Assembly: GCF_013280595.1 (NCBI RefSeq)
Contig: NZ_JAAATY010000044.1
Location: 1 to 64,000 of the forward strand
Length of the DNA stretch: 64,000 nt
Source of the DNA: Kibdelosporangium persicum
GTDB lineage: Bacteria > Actinomycetota > Actinomycetes > Mycobacteriales > Pseudonocardiaceae
Direction of reading: 5' to 3'
The notes under the pieces were generated by a model. The model did no database searches, was not told where the DNA came from, and saw only the letters and a list, made by a program, of their open reading frames with translations. Positions 49,854 to 58,612 of the stretch are shown here, piece by piece. The position numbers were made by a program, and so were the translations under genes. Each line of letters begins with the position of its first letter. The first letter of the stretch is position 1.

Positions 49854-50735
49854 ATGACTTCACCACCCGTGATCGACGTCGACCGGCTCGACGTCAAGTA
49901 CGGCGACTTCCACGCCGTGAGGAGCCTGTCCTTCCAGGTGCGCCGGGGCGAGTTCTACGCCCTGCTCGGCACGAACGGGGCGGGCAAGACCTCGACCCTG
50001 GAGACCATCGAAGGCCACCGCGTACCCACGTCGGGCACGGTACGGGTGCTCGGGCACAGCCCGGCGGACCGGGCCGCCGTGCGGCCCAGGATGGGCATCA
50101 TGCTGCAGGAGAGCGGCTTCTCCCCGGATCTGACGGTGCGGGAGTCGGTCCGGCTGATCGGTGAACTCACCCAGCGCACCGACCGGGTCGAACGGGTGCT
50201 CGGCATCGTCGACCTCACCCGCAAGGCGAACACCAAGGTGTCGCACCTGTCCGGTGGTGAGAAGCGGCGGCTGGACTTCGCGACTGCCGTGTACGGCACG
50301 CCGGAGCTGGTGTTCCTGGACGAGCCGACGACAGGGCTGGACGTCCAGTCCCGTGACGCGCTGTGGGACGCGGTGGACAAGCTGCGCGAGGACGGCTCGA
50401 CCATCGTGCTCACCACGCACTACCTGGAGGAGGCGCAGCAGCGCGCCGACCGTGTCGGCCTGATGCACCGCGGCACTTTCCACCGTGAGGGGACCGTCGC
50501 CGAGCTGACCCGCACCCTGCCGGCGATGATCCGTTTCGCTCTTCCGCCGTCGGCGCCCGCGCTGCCGTTGCCGGGCAAGCGGGAGAGCGACGGGAAGTTC
50601 CTCATCGAGACCCATCGCCTGCAGAAGGACATGGCCGTCCTGCTGCGGTGGGCGGAGGACCACGCGGTGGAGCTACAGGAGTTGCAGGCGGGCCCGACCC
50701 GGCTCGACGACGTCTTCCGCGCCATCGACGACTAA
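49854..50735 (+). CDS. ABC transporter ATP-binding protein (drug-export/DrrA type)
   Basis: This is a 293-residue ATPase with Walker A GTNGAGKTS (about 38-46), Q-loop near MLQESG, signature LSGGEKRRLDF, Walker B LVFLDEPTTGLD and switch His in TTHYLEE. The C-terminal extension resembles drug or antibiotic exporter ATPases. ATG at 49854 follows AGGAGC. It is divergent from the sensor kinase and followed by the permease gene after 31 bp. Confidence 0.93.
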   Translation: MTSPPVIDVDRLDVKYGDFHAVRSLSFQVRRGEFYALLGTNGAGKTSTLETIEGHRVPTSGTVRVLGHSPADRAAVRPRMGIMLQESGFSPDLTVRESVRLIGELTQRTDRVERVLGIVDLTRKANTKVSHLSGGEKRRLDFATAVYGTPELVFLDEPTTGLDVQSRDALWDAVDKLREDGSTIVLTTHYLEEAQQRADRVGLMHRGTFHREGTVAELTRTLPAMIRFALPPSAPALPLPGKRESDGKFLIETHRLQKDMAVLLRWAEDHAVELQELQAGPTRLDDVFRAIDD

Positions 50736-50766
50736 CCAGTTCTTTCCCAGAAAGGGATACGCAGTC

Positions 50767-51492
50767 ATGCTTTCGATCGCTCGTGGCGAGCTGGTCCAGA
50801 TCTTCCGGAACCGGTCGGTGCTGATCAACAGTTTTGTGGTGCCGGTCGCGATCAGCGCGTTTTTCATCTACCAGCACGAGGTTTTCGCGCAGCTCGGCAG
50901 CCTCGGCTACATCGCGGCGATCGTGATGTTCACAGTGTGCGCGTTCGGGCTCTACACCAGCGCGGTGACCACGATGGCGTCACGCAGGCAGAACCTGTTC
51001 ATGAAGCGGCTACGGTCCACCGCGGCCGGGGACGCGGGCATCCTGGCCGGGCTCGTGCTGCCGGTCACCGTCATCGCGCTGGTCCAGGTGATCGTGATCC
51101 TGACCGTGCTGGGCGTGGTCACCGGCATGCCGGACGACATCGCCCTGCTGGCGGTGGCCCTGCTGGCCACGGTGGCGATGATGGTCGGCCTGGGCCTGGC
51201 CACCGCCGGGCTGACCAACTCCCCTGAGCACGCCCAGGTCACCACCCTGCCCGTCAGCCTCGGCGTCATCGCGGTCGCCAGCTGGGTCGGCATCAGCGGC
51301 ACCGAAGACCTCGCCCTGCTCAAGCGGCTGCTGCCGGGTGGCTCGGCCACCGAGCTGGTCGTCAACGCCTGGAACGGCGGCGTCGCCGTCACCGACTCGC
51401 TGCTCCTGCTCGCGCCCACGCTGGCCTGGGTGGTCGTGGCCGTCGCGCTGGCCGCCCGGCTCTTCCGCTGGGAACCCCGCCGAACAGGTTAA
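50767..51492 (+). CDS. ABC-2 type transporter permease
   Basis: This is a 241-residue membrane subunit with about six helices and the ABC-2 pattern: a short N-terminal amphipathic stretch, VTTMASRRQNLFMKRLRSTAAGDAGILAG coupling region, and TAGLTNSPEHAQ between helices. ATG at 50767 follows AAAGGGA. It pairs with the ATPase at 49854 to export an unknown molecule, probably in response to the adjacent two-component system. Confidence 0.9.
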   Translation: MLSIARGELVQIFRNRSVLINSFVVPVAISAFFIYQHEVFAQLGSLGYIAAIVMFTVCAFGLYTSAVTTMASRRQNLFMKRLRSTAAGDAGILAGLVLPVTVIALVQVIVILTVLGVVTGMPDDIALLAVALLATVAMMVGLGLATAGLTNSPEHAQVTTLPVSLGVIAVASWVGISGTEDLALLKRLLPGGSATELVVNAWNGGVAVTDSLLLLAPTLAWVVVAVALAARLFRWEPRRTG

Positions 51493-51500
51493 AACTCAAG

Positions 51501-51956
51501 CTAGACCGAGGCGCCGAGAACGGCTTGCTGGTGCTCTTCCTGCTCCGCCCGCCGGTCGTACTCGTCGTGCGCCCTGGCGATCTCGCCCTGGTGGTCCTCG
51601 GTCCACGTCACCAGGGACTTGATCACCTGATGCAGGGAGATGCCCAGCGGGGTCAGCGCGTAGTCCACCCGCGGCGGGACCACGGGGTAGACGGTCCGGC
51701 TGATCAGCCCGTCGCGTTCCAGATGGCGCAGCGTGACGGTGAGCATCCGCTGGCTCACGCCGTCGATGGCACGGCGCAACTCGGAGAACCGCATCGTCTG
51801 CCGGTCGAGCAACGCGATGACGAGCAGCGACCACTTGTCCGCGATGCGGTCGAGGATGCGCCGTACGTCACAGTCAGCACGGGTGTCCCACTGGATGACC
51901 TGGTCGTCGTAGGTTCCCGTGCAGTAACCCAGTGCCTTTGAAGTGCCGTCTTCCAT
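51501..51956 (-). CDS. HxlR family transcriptional regulator
   Basis: This is a 151-residue HxlR-type winged-helix protein: a Cys-containing lead (CDVRRILDRIADKWSLLVI) and helix-turn-helix MRFSELRRAIDGVSQRMLTVTLRHLERDGLI. The Cys in the CDVRRIL element is the redox or aldehyde sensor of several HxlR proteins. ATG at 51956 is assigned. It is divergent from the MFS gene across a region with a 10-bp inverted repeat, and probably controls that exporter. Confidence 0.9.
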   Translation of the reverse strand: MEDGTSKALGYCTGTYDDQVIQWDTRADCDVRRILDRIADKWSLLVIALLDRQTMRFSELRRAIDGVSQRMLTVTLRHLERDGLISRTVYPVVPPRVDYALTPLGISLHQVIKSLVTWTEDHQGEIARAHDEYDRRAEQEEHQQAVLGASV

Positions 51957-52007
51957 GGTTGTCAATGGTCACACAAGATTCCTTTGTTACCAATCGGAAC
52001 CATGGAA
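51951..52007. promoter_or_regulatory. Inverted repeat in the HxlR/MFS divergent region
   Basis: TTCCATGGTT (51951-51960) and AACCATGGAA (51998-52007) are perfect complements 37 bp apart, with the left arm covering the HxlR start codon. Inner imperfect arms (ATGGTCAC and GTTACCAAT) may be the actual regulator contact sites. Confidence 0.5.
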
Positions 52008-52017
52008 GGGACTTGGC

Positions 52018-53427
52018 GTGTCCACCACCGTTCGACCTCAGGCTCCGTCCTTACGGATGACGCCACGGGCCTGGGGGATGCTGTTCGTCCTGTGCGGGGC
52101 GATCTTCCTCGAGGGCATCAACGTCGCCATGCTCAACGTGGCGCTGCCCGCCATCCGGGCCGACCTCGGCCTGTCCACCGGCGAACTGCAGTGGGTGATC
52201 AGCGCCTACGTCCTGGGATACGGCGGGTTCATGCTCGTCGGCGGCCGGGCGGCGGACCTGTTCGGCAGGCGCCGGATGTTCCTGGCCTGGCTCGCGGTCT
52301 TCCTCGTCGTGTCCGCGCTGGGCGGGCTCGCGACCGAAGGGTGGATGCTCGTCGCCGCCCGTTTCGTGGCGGGTGTCGCCGCCGCCGTGATGACACCGGC
52401 CGGATTGTCCATCATCACCACCACGTTCGAGGAAGGGCCGCGACGCAACCAGGCGCTGCTGGTGTACTCCGGCACCGCGGCGGGCGGCTTCTCGCTCGGG
52501 CTGGTGCTCGGCGGTCTGCTCGCCGCCGTCGACTGGCGGTTGGTGCTCTTCGCCCCGGCCGTGCTGGCGTTGGTCATCCTGGTGCTGGCGGTGCCGTTGA
52601 TTCCTGCGACCGCTGTGGAAAAACCGCGTGACCGGCGGGTCGACGTGCTCGGCGCGGTCACCATCACGGCGGCCATCATGCTGCTGGTGCTCGGCGTCGA
52701 GCGAGCCGCTCACGTCAGCGCCGGCTGGACCGTCGCCGCCATCACCGTAGGGCTGGCGCTCCTCGCCGCGTTCGTCGTGATCGAGCGCAAGTCAGCGGTT
52801 CCCTTGATACGGCTGGGAATCCTGCGTTCCGGAAGCCTGGTGCGGGCCAACGTCGCCGGGTTGCTGTTCGCCGCGGCCTTCTTCGGGTTCCAGTTCATCG
52901 CCGTGCTGCACCTGCAGGAGCTGCGCGGGTGGAGTTCGCTGGAGACCAGCCTGGCGATGTTGGCCATCGGCGCGGACGCCGTCCTCGCGCCGACCCTGAC
53001 ACCCAGGCTGGTCAACCGGTTCGGCAACACGAAGGTCATCCTGGCCGGACTCGTGCTCGCCGTCGTGTCCTATGTGGCCTTCCTGCCGATCGGCATGGAC
53101 ACCGGCTACCTCGCCATGTTCCCCACCATGATCATCCTCGGCGTGGCGTTCGCGTTGGCGTACGGCCCGTTGACCATCGTGGCCACGGACGGCGTCGACG
53201 AGGGCGAACAGGGACTGGCCGGGGGACTGCTGTACACCTCCTTCCAGTTCGGCGCGGCACTCGGGCTGGCGGCCAGCACGACCGTCATCGTCGCCGTCAC
53301 CAAGGGCAGTGCCGCGCAGGACGTGCTCGACGGCTACCGGGCCGCCCTGTTGGTGCCGATCATCGCCGCGGCACTCGCCGCCGTGGTCAGCATTCCCGCC
53401 CGCAAGAAGACGGAGCAGCCCCGATGA
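52018..53427 (+). CDS. MFS transporter (DHA2-type multidrug exporter)
   Basis: This is a 469-residue major facilitator with 12-14 helices; N-terminal region NVALPAIRADLGLSTGELQWVISAYVLGYGGF and loop GRAADLFGRRR are typical of DHA2 drug exporters. GTG at 52018 is chosen because GGAAGGGA precedes it; the frame is open upstream but hydrophilic. Its stop overlaps the next ATG (ATGA). Confidence 0.9.
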   Translation: MSTTVRPQAPSLRMTPRAWGMLFVLCGAIFLEGINVAMLNVALPAIRADLGLSTGELQWVISAYVLGYGGFMLVGGRAADLFGRRRMFLAWLAVFLVVSALGGLATEGWMLVAARFVAGVAAAVMTPAGLSIITTTFEEGPRRNQALLVYSGTAAGGFSLGLVLGGLLAAVDWRLVLFAPAVLALVILVLAVPLIPATAVEKPRDRRVDVLGAVTITAAIMLLVLGVERAAHVSAGWTVAAITVGLALLAAFVVIERKSAVPLIRLGILRSGSLVRANVAGLLFAAAFFGFQFIAVLHLQELRGWSSLETSLAMLAIGADAVLAPTLTPRLVNRFGNTKVILAGLVLAVVSYVAFLPIGMDTGYLAMFPTMIILGVAFALAYGPLTIVATDGVDEGEQGLAGGLLYTSFQFGAALGLAASTTVIVAVTKGSAAQDVLDGYRAALLVPIIAAALAAVVSIPARKKTEQPR

Positions 53428-53903
53428 CCCGGACAGTCACGTCGTTCGCCGAGATCGAAGCCGAGTTCAACGCGTTCGTCGGCGCCACGGTGTACGCCAC
53501 CATGGTCACTGTGGACACGAAGAACCGGCCGCGCACCCGAATCCTCATCCCTGTCTGGGAGAACGTGGACGGACAGCCGCGCGGCTGGCTCGCGACGTAT
53601 CACACACCCGTCAAAGCGGCACACCTCGCCGGAAACCCGAACACGTCCTTCTCGTACTGGAAGCCGGGGAACAACTCGGTCGCCATCGAAGCCGTGGCCG
53701 AATGGGAGCGGGACCCGGACGTCAAGCAGTACGTCTGGAACCTCTACCGGGCGACGAGTCCGCGCGGAGCCGGGTACGACCTCGGCAACTTCTGGCAGTC
53801 GCCGTCGGATCCCAAGCTGCACCTGCTGCGGCTTGATCCCTGGCGCGTCCAGGTCATCCGCGGCACGGACCTGCGCAGCCGGATCTGGGCGAAGGCCGGA
53901 TGA
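53424..53903 (+). CDS. PPOX-fold (pyridoxamine 5'-phosphate oxidase-like) protein
   Basis: This is a 159-residue split-barrel protein (FNAFVGATVYATMVTVDTKNRPRTRILIPVWENVDGQPRGWL). A flavin, F420 or haem cofactor is likely from the family. It overlaps the MFS gene by 4 bp, so it is expressed with the exporter under HxlR control and may modify the exported or toxic compound (inference). Confidence 0.85.
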   Translation: MTRTVTSFAEIEAEFNAFVGATVYATMVTVDTKNRPRTRILIPVWENVDGQPRGWLATYHTPVKAAHLAGNPNTSFSYWKPGNNSVAIEAVAEWERDPDVKQYVWNLYRATSPRGAGYDLGNFWQSPSDPKLHLLRLDPWRVQVIRGTDLRSRIWAKAG

Positions 53904-53909
53904 CCGGCT

Positions 53910-55916
53910 TCAGCGGGTGGTGCACAGGGTTCCGTTGAGGGAGTACCGCAGGGGACGCACATTCGGGCCCTGGTAGTTGCCCACGAATCCGACGGTGGCC
54001 GACGCACCCGGGGCCAGCGTGGTGGTGTCGGCGACGGACACCTGCTGGCCCGTCTGCGACCAGGTGGCGTTCCAGCCGTTGGCGACCTGCTGCCACGTGG
54101 TGGGCCAGGCGTAGGTCAGCGTCCAGTTCGTGACGGGGGTGGTGCCGGTGTTGGTGATGTCCAGGTCGGCCACGAAACCGTTGCCCCAGTTGCTGGTCTC
54201 CCGGTAGGTGACCGCGCAGGACGATGTGGTGGGAGTGCCGGTGGTGAAGGTCAGCGGCGGTGAGGACCACGATGACCGGCCCGCGTTGTCCCGGGCGACG
54301 ATGTTGACGGTGTACGTGGTGCCGGGGCTGAGGTTGGAGGCGGTGAACGTGGTGGCGGTGGTCTCGCCCCACTGGTCGGTGTTGGCGCCGTTGACGCGGT
54401 GGATCTCGTGCTTCACACCGGCGGGCGGAGCGGGCAAGGACAGTGTTGCGGTGTGGTCGCTGACCGAGCCCGCGACCGGACGGGCCGGAGTGGCCGGGAG
54501 AGCCGTCGAGGTCGCGGGCTTCAGCACGAGGGTGGTGATCGAGTACGGCGGCAGCGTCGCGGTGGATGACGAACCCGTTGTCGTGGCGATGCCGCTGTCA
54601 CCGTTGGCGAACGTCAGCACAGTCGCGGTGGCGGCCGCGGTGTAGCCGAGGAGTTTCAGGTTCACGGTCCTGGCCGCGTCAGGGTCCTGGTTGATCAGCA
54701 TGACCGCCATACCGCCGTCGGGGCGCCGGGCGGCGTGGGAACGGATCAGCGGATCGTTCGTGGCGGCCGTGACGAGTTGGTCGCCCGGACGGGCGAAGCG
54801 CGACAGCATCGAGATCGCGTGGTACGGCGCGAACGGCGTGTTGAGCGCGGGCTGGCACACCGTGCCGTCGGCGGTGCAGGCACCGCTGGAGAGCAGGCCG
54901 AAGTCGTCGTAGTCGGTGTGCCCGGCGATCTGACGGACCTGGCCGATTCCATTGTGGACGTTCCACCAGTCGACCGTGAACACGCCCTGCCCCAGCATCG
55001 TCGCGTAGGCGTCGGCGGCGAACAGCGCGCCCGGTTGTGTGTTGCGGCCGTAGGACGTGTTGACCTCGGTCAACGCGATCCCGAGGTCCTTGCCCGCCAG
55101 CCGGCGTGACTGCTCACGGACCAGTGCGATCTGGTGGGCGACCCGGTCGGTCCTGGTCAGCACCTGGGCGGCGGTGTCCCCGCTGGGATACCAGTGGATG
55201 ACGCCGAAGTCGACCACGGGACCGGCGATCGACAGCACGACCTCGTTCCACGAGCCGGCGTCCCCGGCCGCGGTGATGCCGTCCGGCCAGTCGCCCGGAG
55301 TGGTGAGCACCGCGCCGATCTTGATGGTCGGGTCGACGGCCTTCATGGCCGTGGCGTAGTCGCGGACGAGGTTGGCGTAGTACGCGGGGCTCTTGTCGGG
55401 GTGGTGGTCGGCCTCCCAGCTCGCGCCGTAGTGCCCGTTGCCGTAGTTCTCGTTGCCGATCTCCCAGTACTTGACGCCGTAGCCCTTCTCGATGTTGGCG
55501 TAGCGCACCCACCCCGCGGCCTCTTCGGCGGTGCCGGTGCCGTAGTTGGCGGTGACGATGGGCTGCCCGCCCGCGCGCCGGACCCCGCGCATGAACGTGT
55601 CGAAGTCGGTGTTGGGGGCGACATAGCCGCCGGGAGCGGTGTGGTCCCGCCAGTGGTAGATGTCCGAATAGGACCCGCCCGGATAGCGCATGGCCCGGAC
55701 ACCGGCGTCTTTGAGCAGATCGCTGACGGCATCGCTACCCAGCTGGCCGTCCCAGATGGCGTGGTTCACCCCGATCGCGGCCTCGTGCACGGTCTCCAGT
55801 CCGGCCCTGGTGTTGACCGTGACGGTGGCGGCCGGATCGGCCTGTGCCGGCGAACTGGTGGCCAGGAGGGCTTGGGCGGCCAGCAGAGCGGCCAGCACGA
55901 CGTGACGCGATCTCAT
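53910..55916 (-). CDS. Secreted clan GH-A glycosidase (arabinofuranosidase-like) with FN3 and CBM2
   Basis: This is a 668-residue exported enzyme. A signal peptide (about 1-27) leads into a TIM-barrel catalytic domain (about 30-460) with acid/base E156 in EIGNENYG and nucleophile E284 in LTEVN, the clan GH-A pair as in GH51. An FN3 domain (about 470-557) and a C-terminal CBM2-type cellulose-binding module (about 570-668, Trp-rich) complete it. The start is ATG at 55916. A CebR-type operator lies 26-41 bp upstream. Arabinoxylan or cellulosic substrate is inferred. Confidence 0.87.
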   Translation of the reverse strand: MRSRHVVLAALLAAQALLATSSPAQADPAATVTVNTRAGLETVHEAAIGVNHAIWDGQLGSDAVSDLLKDAGVRAMRYPGGSYSDIYHWRDHTAPGGYVAPNTDFDTFMRGVRRAGGQPIVTANYGTGTAEEAAGWVRYANIEKGYGVKYWEIGNENYGNGHYGASWEADHHPDKSPAYYANLVRDYATAMKAVDPTIKIGAVLTTPGDWPDGITAAGDAGSWNEVVLSIAGPVVDFGVIHWYPSGDTAAQVLTRTDRVAHQIALVREQSRRLAGKDLGIALTEVNTSYGRNTQPGALFAADAYATMLGQGVFTVDWWNVHNGIGQVRQIAGHTDYDDFGLLSSGACTADGTVCQPALNTPFAPYHAISMLSRFARPGDQLVTAATNDPLIRSHAARRPDGGMAVMLINQDPDAARTVNLKLLGYTAAATATVLTFANGDSGIATTTGSSSTATLPPYSITTLVLKPATSTALPATPARPVAGSVSDHTATLSLPAPPAGVKHEIHRVNGANTDQWGETTATTFTASNLSPGTTYTVNIVARDNAGRSSWSSPPLTFTTGTPTTSSCAVTYRETSNWGNGFVADLDITNTGTTPVTNWTLTYAWPTTWQQVANGWNATWSQTGQQVSVADTTTLAPGASATVGFVGNYQGPNVRPLRYSLNGTLCTTR

Positions 55917-55941
55917 GGGCGTGTCCTCATCGACGGTGATC

Positions 55942-55957
55942 CTGGGAGCGCTCCCAG
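55942..55957. promoter_or_regulatory. CebR-type operator CTGGGAGCGCTCCCAG
   Basis: This perfect 16-bp palindrome contains TGGGAGCGCTCCCA, the known binding word of the cellobiose-responsive LacI-family repressor CebR in Streptomyces. It lies upstream of the secreted glycosidase gene, so cello-oligosaccharide induction is predicted. No CebR gene is in the window. Confidence 0.85.
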
Positions 55958-56100
55958 AGCTTCGCGGGGCCGCCTTTTGTTGTCAATGTCGGTGATCGCA
56001 ACTGCGTACGGGTGGCGGATGGGCGAACCGCCACTTCGCCCAACGGCGCCGCGGCCTGCCAGTCAGACTCGGCCGGAAGCGGTGTCCGGGGTTCCTTGTG

Positions 56101-56760
56101 TCACTGGGCCGGTTCCGCGTGTGGCTGGTAACGAAGCCAGACAAGGCCGTCGTTGACGGCGCGGCTGTCCACAAGTGTGAACCTGGTGGCTGTCGTGGTG
56201 AGTCCGTGCCAGAAGTGGTTGTTCCGCGTGCCGGGCAGGCAAGGATGGACGAGCAGGCTCACTTCGTCCAGCAGTCCGGCGCCCAGAAGCGCGCCGAGCA
56301 GCGTGCCGCCGCTGTCCACGCGCACGACCTCGACGTTGTGCCACTGACCGAGTGCGGTGAGCGCCGCGGCCAGGTCGACACGTTCCGACCCGACGACCAA
56401 CTCCTCGACGGATCGGCCGGCAGGCCGGGGTGGCGTCGCCTCAGCGTGCAGGGCGAGGACGTCCGACCAGTGGCCGGCCTCCCGCAGCGCATCCCATTCG
56501 TGGACTCGCCCCTGTCCGTCGACGACGGCCAGCAGTGGTCCGTCCGGGGCCGGGCCGGGGCGAGGAGCCGTGGCCAGCGCCGGTTCCTGCGCGAGGATCG
56601 TGTCCGCTCCGGTCAGCGTGGCGTCCTCGTTCCAGGTGGCGGCGAGTTCGTAGAACTGGCCCAGGTCCGGCTCGAAGTCCGTCGTGGACCCGTCCAGTGC
56701 CACGGCGACATGCGCGACGACATAAGGGCGGCGTAGTGGATTGGACGTTTCCGTCGGCAT
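56101..56760 (-). CDS. RibD C-terminal/dihydrofolate-reductase-like protein
   Basis: This is a 219-residue single-domain protein of the RibD_C/DHFR fold (AHVAVALDGSTTDFEPD at the N-terminus, RVDSGGTLLGALLGAGLLDEVSLLVHP near the centre). It lacks the deaminase half of RibD, so it is a stand-alone reductase-like member of unknown substrate. ATG at 56760 directly precedes the conserved domain. Confidence 0.83.
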   Translation of the reverse strand: MPTETSNPLRRPYVVAHVAVALDGSTTDFEPDLGQFYELAATWNEDATLTGADTILAQEPALATAPRPGPAPDGPLLAVVDGQGRVHEWDALREAGHWSDVLALHAEATPPRPAGRSVEELVVGSERVDLAAALTALGQWHNVEVVRVDSGGTLLGALLGAGLLDEVSLLVHPCLPGTRNNHFWHGLTTTATRFTLVDSRAVNDGLVWLRYQPHAEPAQ

Positions 56761-56809
56761 AGCGCGACGATAGTGTCCTGGGCTGTAAAAGGCTGTTACG
56801 GAGACGGCG

Positions 56810-57175
56810 CTAATCGGCCGAAGCCGCCCGATTGGCGTCGTCGAGCGTCGGGTGCACCGAGAGCAGCTGGTCGAGACCCGAGACCTCCAGGATTCGGTGC
56901 ACGATCGGCGAGCCCTCCACCACCTGCAACACAAGGCCGGCGTCGGCAGCCTCGCGGTGCGCCAGCACCAGCACACGCAGACCCACTGATCCCAGGAAGG
57001 TGACCTTGGTCAGGTCGAGGATCACCACCGGCGAGTTCTCCGCCAGCCCGGCCCGGGCCGCGTCCGCGAACTCGTCCTCGGTGGCCAGATCGATCTCGCC
57101 GTGCAGGTGCACGACTGTCGACCGGTCAGTCGTCTCGACCGACCAGTTCAGGCTTCGCCCGTTCATCTCCGTCAC
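56810..57175 (-). CDS. STAS-domain anti-sigma factor antagonist
   Basis: This is a 121-residue STAS protein: HLHGEIDLATEDEFADAAR and the phospho-Ser motif LGSVGLRVLV (Ser near residue 63). Such proteins free sigma factors from anti-sigma kinases when unphosphorylated. The start is GTG at 57175 or ATG at 57166. No anti-sigma kinase or sigma gene is adjacent, so its partner lies elsewhere. Confidence 0.9.
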   Translation of the reverse strand: MTEMNGRSLNWSVETTDRSTVVHLHGEIDLATEDEFADAARAGLAENSPVVILDLTKVTFLGSVGLRVLVLAHREAADAGLVLQVVEGSPIVHRILEVSGLDQLLSVHPTLDDANRAASAD

Positions 57176-57371
57176 GAGGTGCCCGCTCTCGCCAAGACCA
57201 ACATGTCAGCACGCCCTGTAGTCAGGCACTCACACATGGTTGTCACCTGTGCGATCACCTTATCGCGCGCGTGCGGCAGCGGCCATCAGGAACAGATCTG
57301 TCCGGTTGATCCCGTTTCCCTCGCTGAAGACGAGTGGGTAACAGACCGCTGTCCGGGGTAGCCGCGTCGGT

Positions 57372-58424
57372 ATGCGGGCGTTGACTGTCGAACCTGGCCG
57401 GGCCGGATCGCTGGCGATCACCGAGGTGCCGGATCCCGAACCCGATGCCGGTGAGTTGCTGGTGGAAGGGCTGGCGCTGGGCGTGTGCGGCACGGACAGG
57501 GAGATCGCGGCCGGCGAGTACGGCTGGGCTCCGGCGGACCGGCAGCGGCTGGTGCTCGGCCACGAGTCGCTGGGCCGCGTCCGGCGGGCACCGGACGGAA
57601 GCGGGTTCGCCCCAGGAGACCTTGTGGTCGGAGTGGTCCGCAGGCCGGACCCGGTGCCGTGTGGCGCATGCGCCCGTGGCGAGTTCGACATGTGCCGCAA
57701 CGGCCGCTACACCGAGCGCGGGATCAAGCAGATCGACGGGTACGGCAGCGAACTGTGGTGCGTGGAGCCGGATTACGCGGTGCCGCTGCATCCGGACCTC
57801 GTCGGCGTGGGCGTGCTGATGGAGCCTGCGTCAGTGGTCGCCAAGGCATGGGAGCAGGTACAGCGGGTCGGCGAGCGCAGCTGGTTCGAGCCGCGGCGTG
57901 TGCTGGTGACGGGCGCCGGGCCGATCGGGTTGCTCGCGGCCTTGCTCGGTGTGCAGCGCGGCCTGGAGGTCCACGTGCTCGACCAGGTCACCGACGGCCC
58001 CAAACCGGCCCTGGTGGCAGCGCTCGGCGCCACCTACCACCACGATCCGGTCGACACGGTCGCTGCGCGGCTCGAACCCGACGTGGTGATCGAGGCGACG
58101 GGTGTGGGCCAGGTCGTGTTCGACACCATGGCCCACACCGCGTCCTACGGCGTTGTGTGCTTGACCGGCGTCTCCGCGCCCGGCCGCCGGCTGACGTTCG
58201 ACGCGGCCGGTATCAACCGTGAGCTGGTGCTGGAGAACGACGTCGTTCTCGGGTCGGTGAACGCCAACCTGCGCCACTACCGGCAGGCGGCCGACGCGCT
58301 GGCCAAGGCTGATCCGGCATGGCTGAACGGGCTGATCACACGCCGGATGCCGTTGGCACGGGCCGCCGAGGCGTTCACGGCACGGCCCGACGACGTGAAG
58401 GTGGTCGTCACCCTCGACGGCTAG
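57372..58424 (+). CDS. Zinc-type glucose/alcohol dehydrogenase-like protein
   Basis: This is a 350-residue medium-chain dehydrogenase of the glucose 1-dehydrogenase type. Catalytic-site CGTDRE (C39), GHESLG (H64), a structural-zinc-like cluster partly present (CGACARGEFDMC) and a Rossmann motif GAGPIGLLAA are seen. It would oxidise a sugar or alcohol with NAD(P). ATG at 57372. Its stop codon TAG is the first three bases of the repeat element at 58422. Confidence 0.85.
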   Translation: MRALTVEPGRAGSLAITEVPDPEPDAGELLVEGLALGVCGTDREIAAGEYGWAPADRQRLVLGHESLGRVRRAPDGSGFAPGDLVVGVVRRPDPVPCGACARGEFDMCRNGRYTERGIKQIDGYGSELWCVEPDYAVPLHPDLVGVGVLMEPASVVAKAWEQVQRVGERSWFEPRRVLVTGAGPIGLLAALLGVQRGLEVHVLDQVTDGPKPALVAALGATYHHDPVDTVAARLEPDVVIEATGVGQVVFDTMAHTASYGVVCLTGVSAPGRRLTFDAAGINRELVLENDVVLGSVNANLRHYRQAADALAKADPAWLNGLITRRMPLARAAEAFTARPDDVKVVVTLDG

Positions 58425-58612
58425 GTCGTGTTTCGAATGTCCCGGTCGATGAGAGTCTGCCCCGGCCGGAGGCCGGAATCGGCTCGGTGGGGCGGTTCCT
58501 GGCGTCGCCGCGGGATCGCCGCGAATACTGGTTGTCTTTGGGCGGTCCCGCGGTGGCGTCAGGAACCGCATCCGGCCCGGCTATCGCGATCGGGCATTTG
58601 AAACACGGCCTA
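58422..58612. repeat. Long copy of TAG-ended palindromic repeat (family 1)
   Basis: This 191-bp element lies between convergent genes. Outer arms begin TAGGTCGTGTTTC and end GAAACACGGCCTA. A second, inner hairpin has 23-nt arms at 58493-58515 and 58546-58568, 20 of 23 complementary. The first 36 and last about 48 bases match the 92-bp copy at 4265. Its terminal TAG triplets are the stop codons of both flanking genes. No protein is encoded. Confidence 0.87.
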
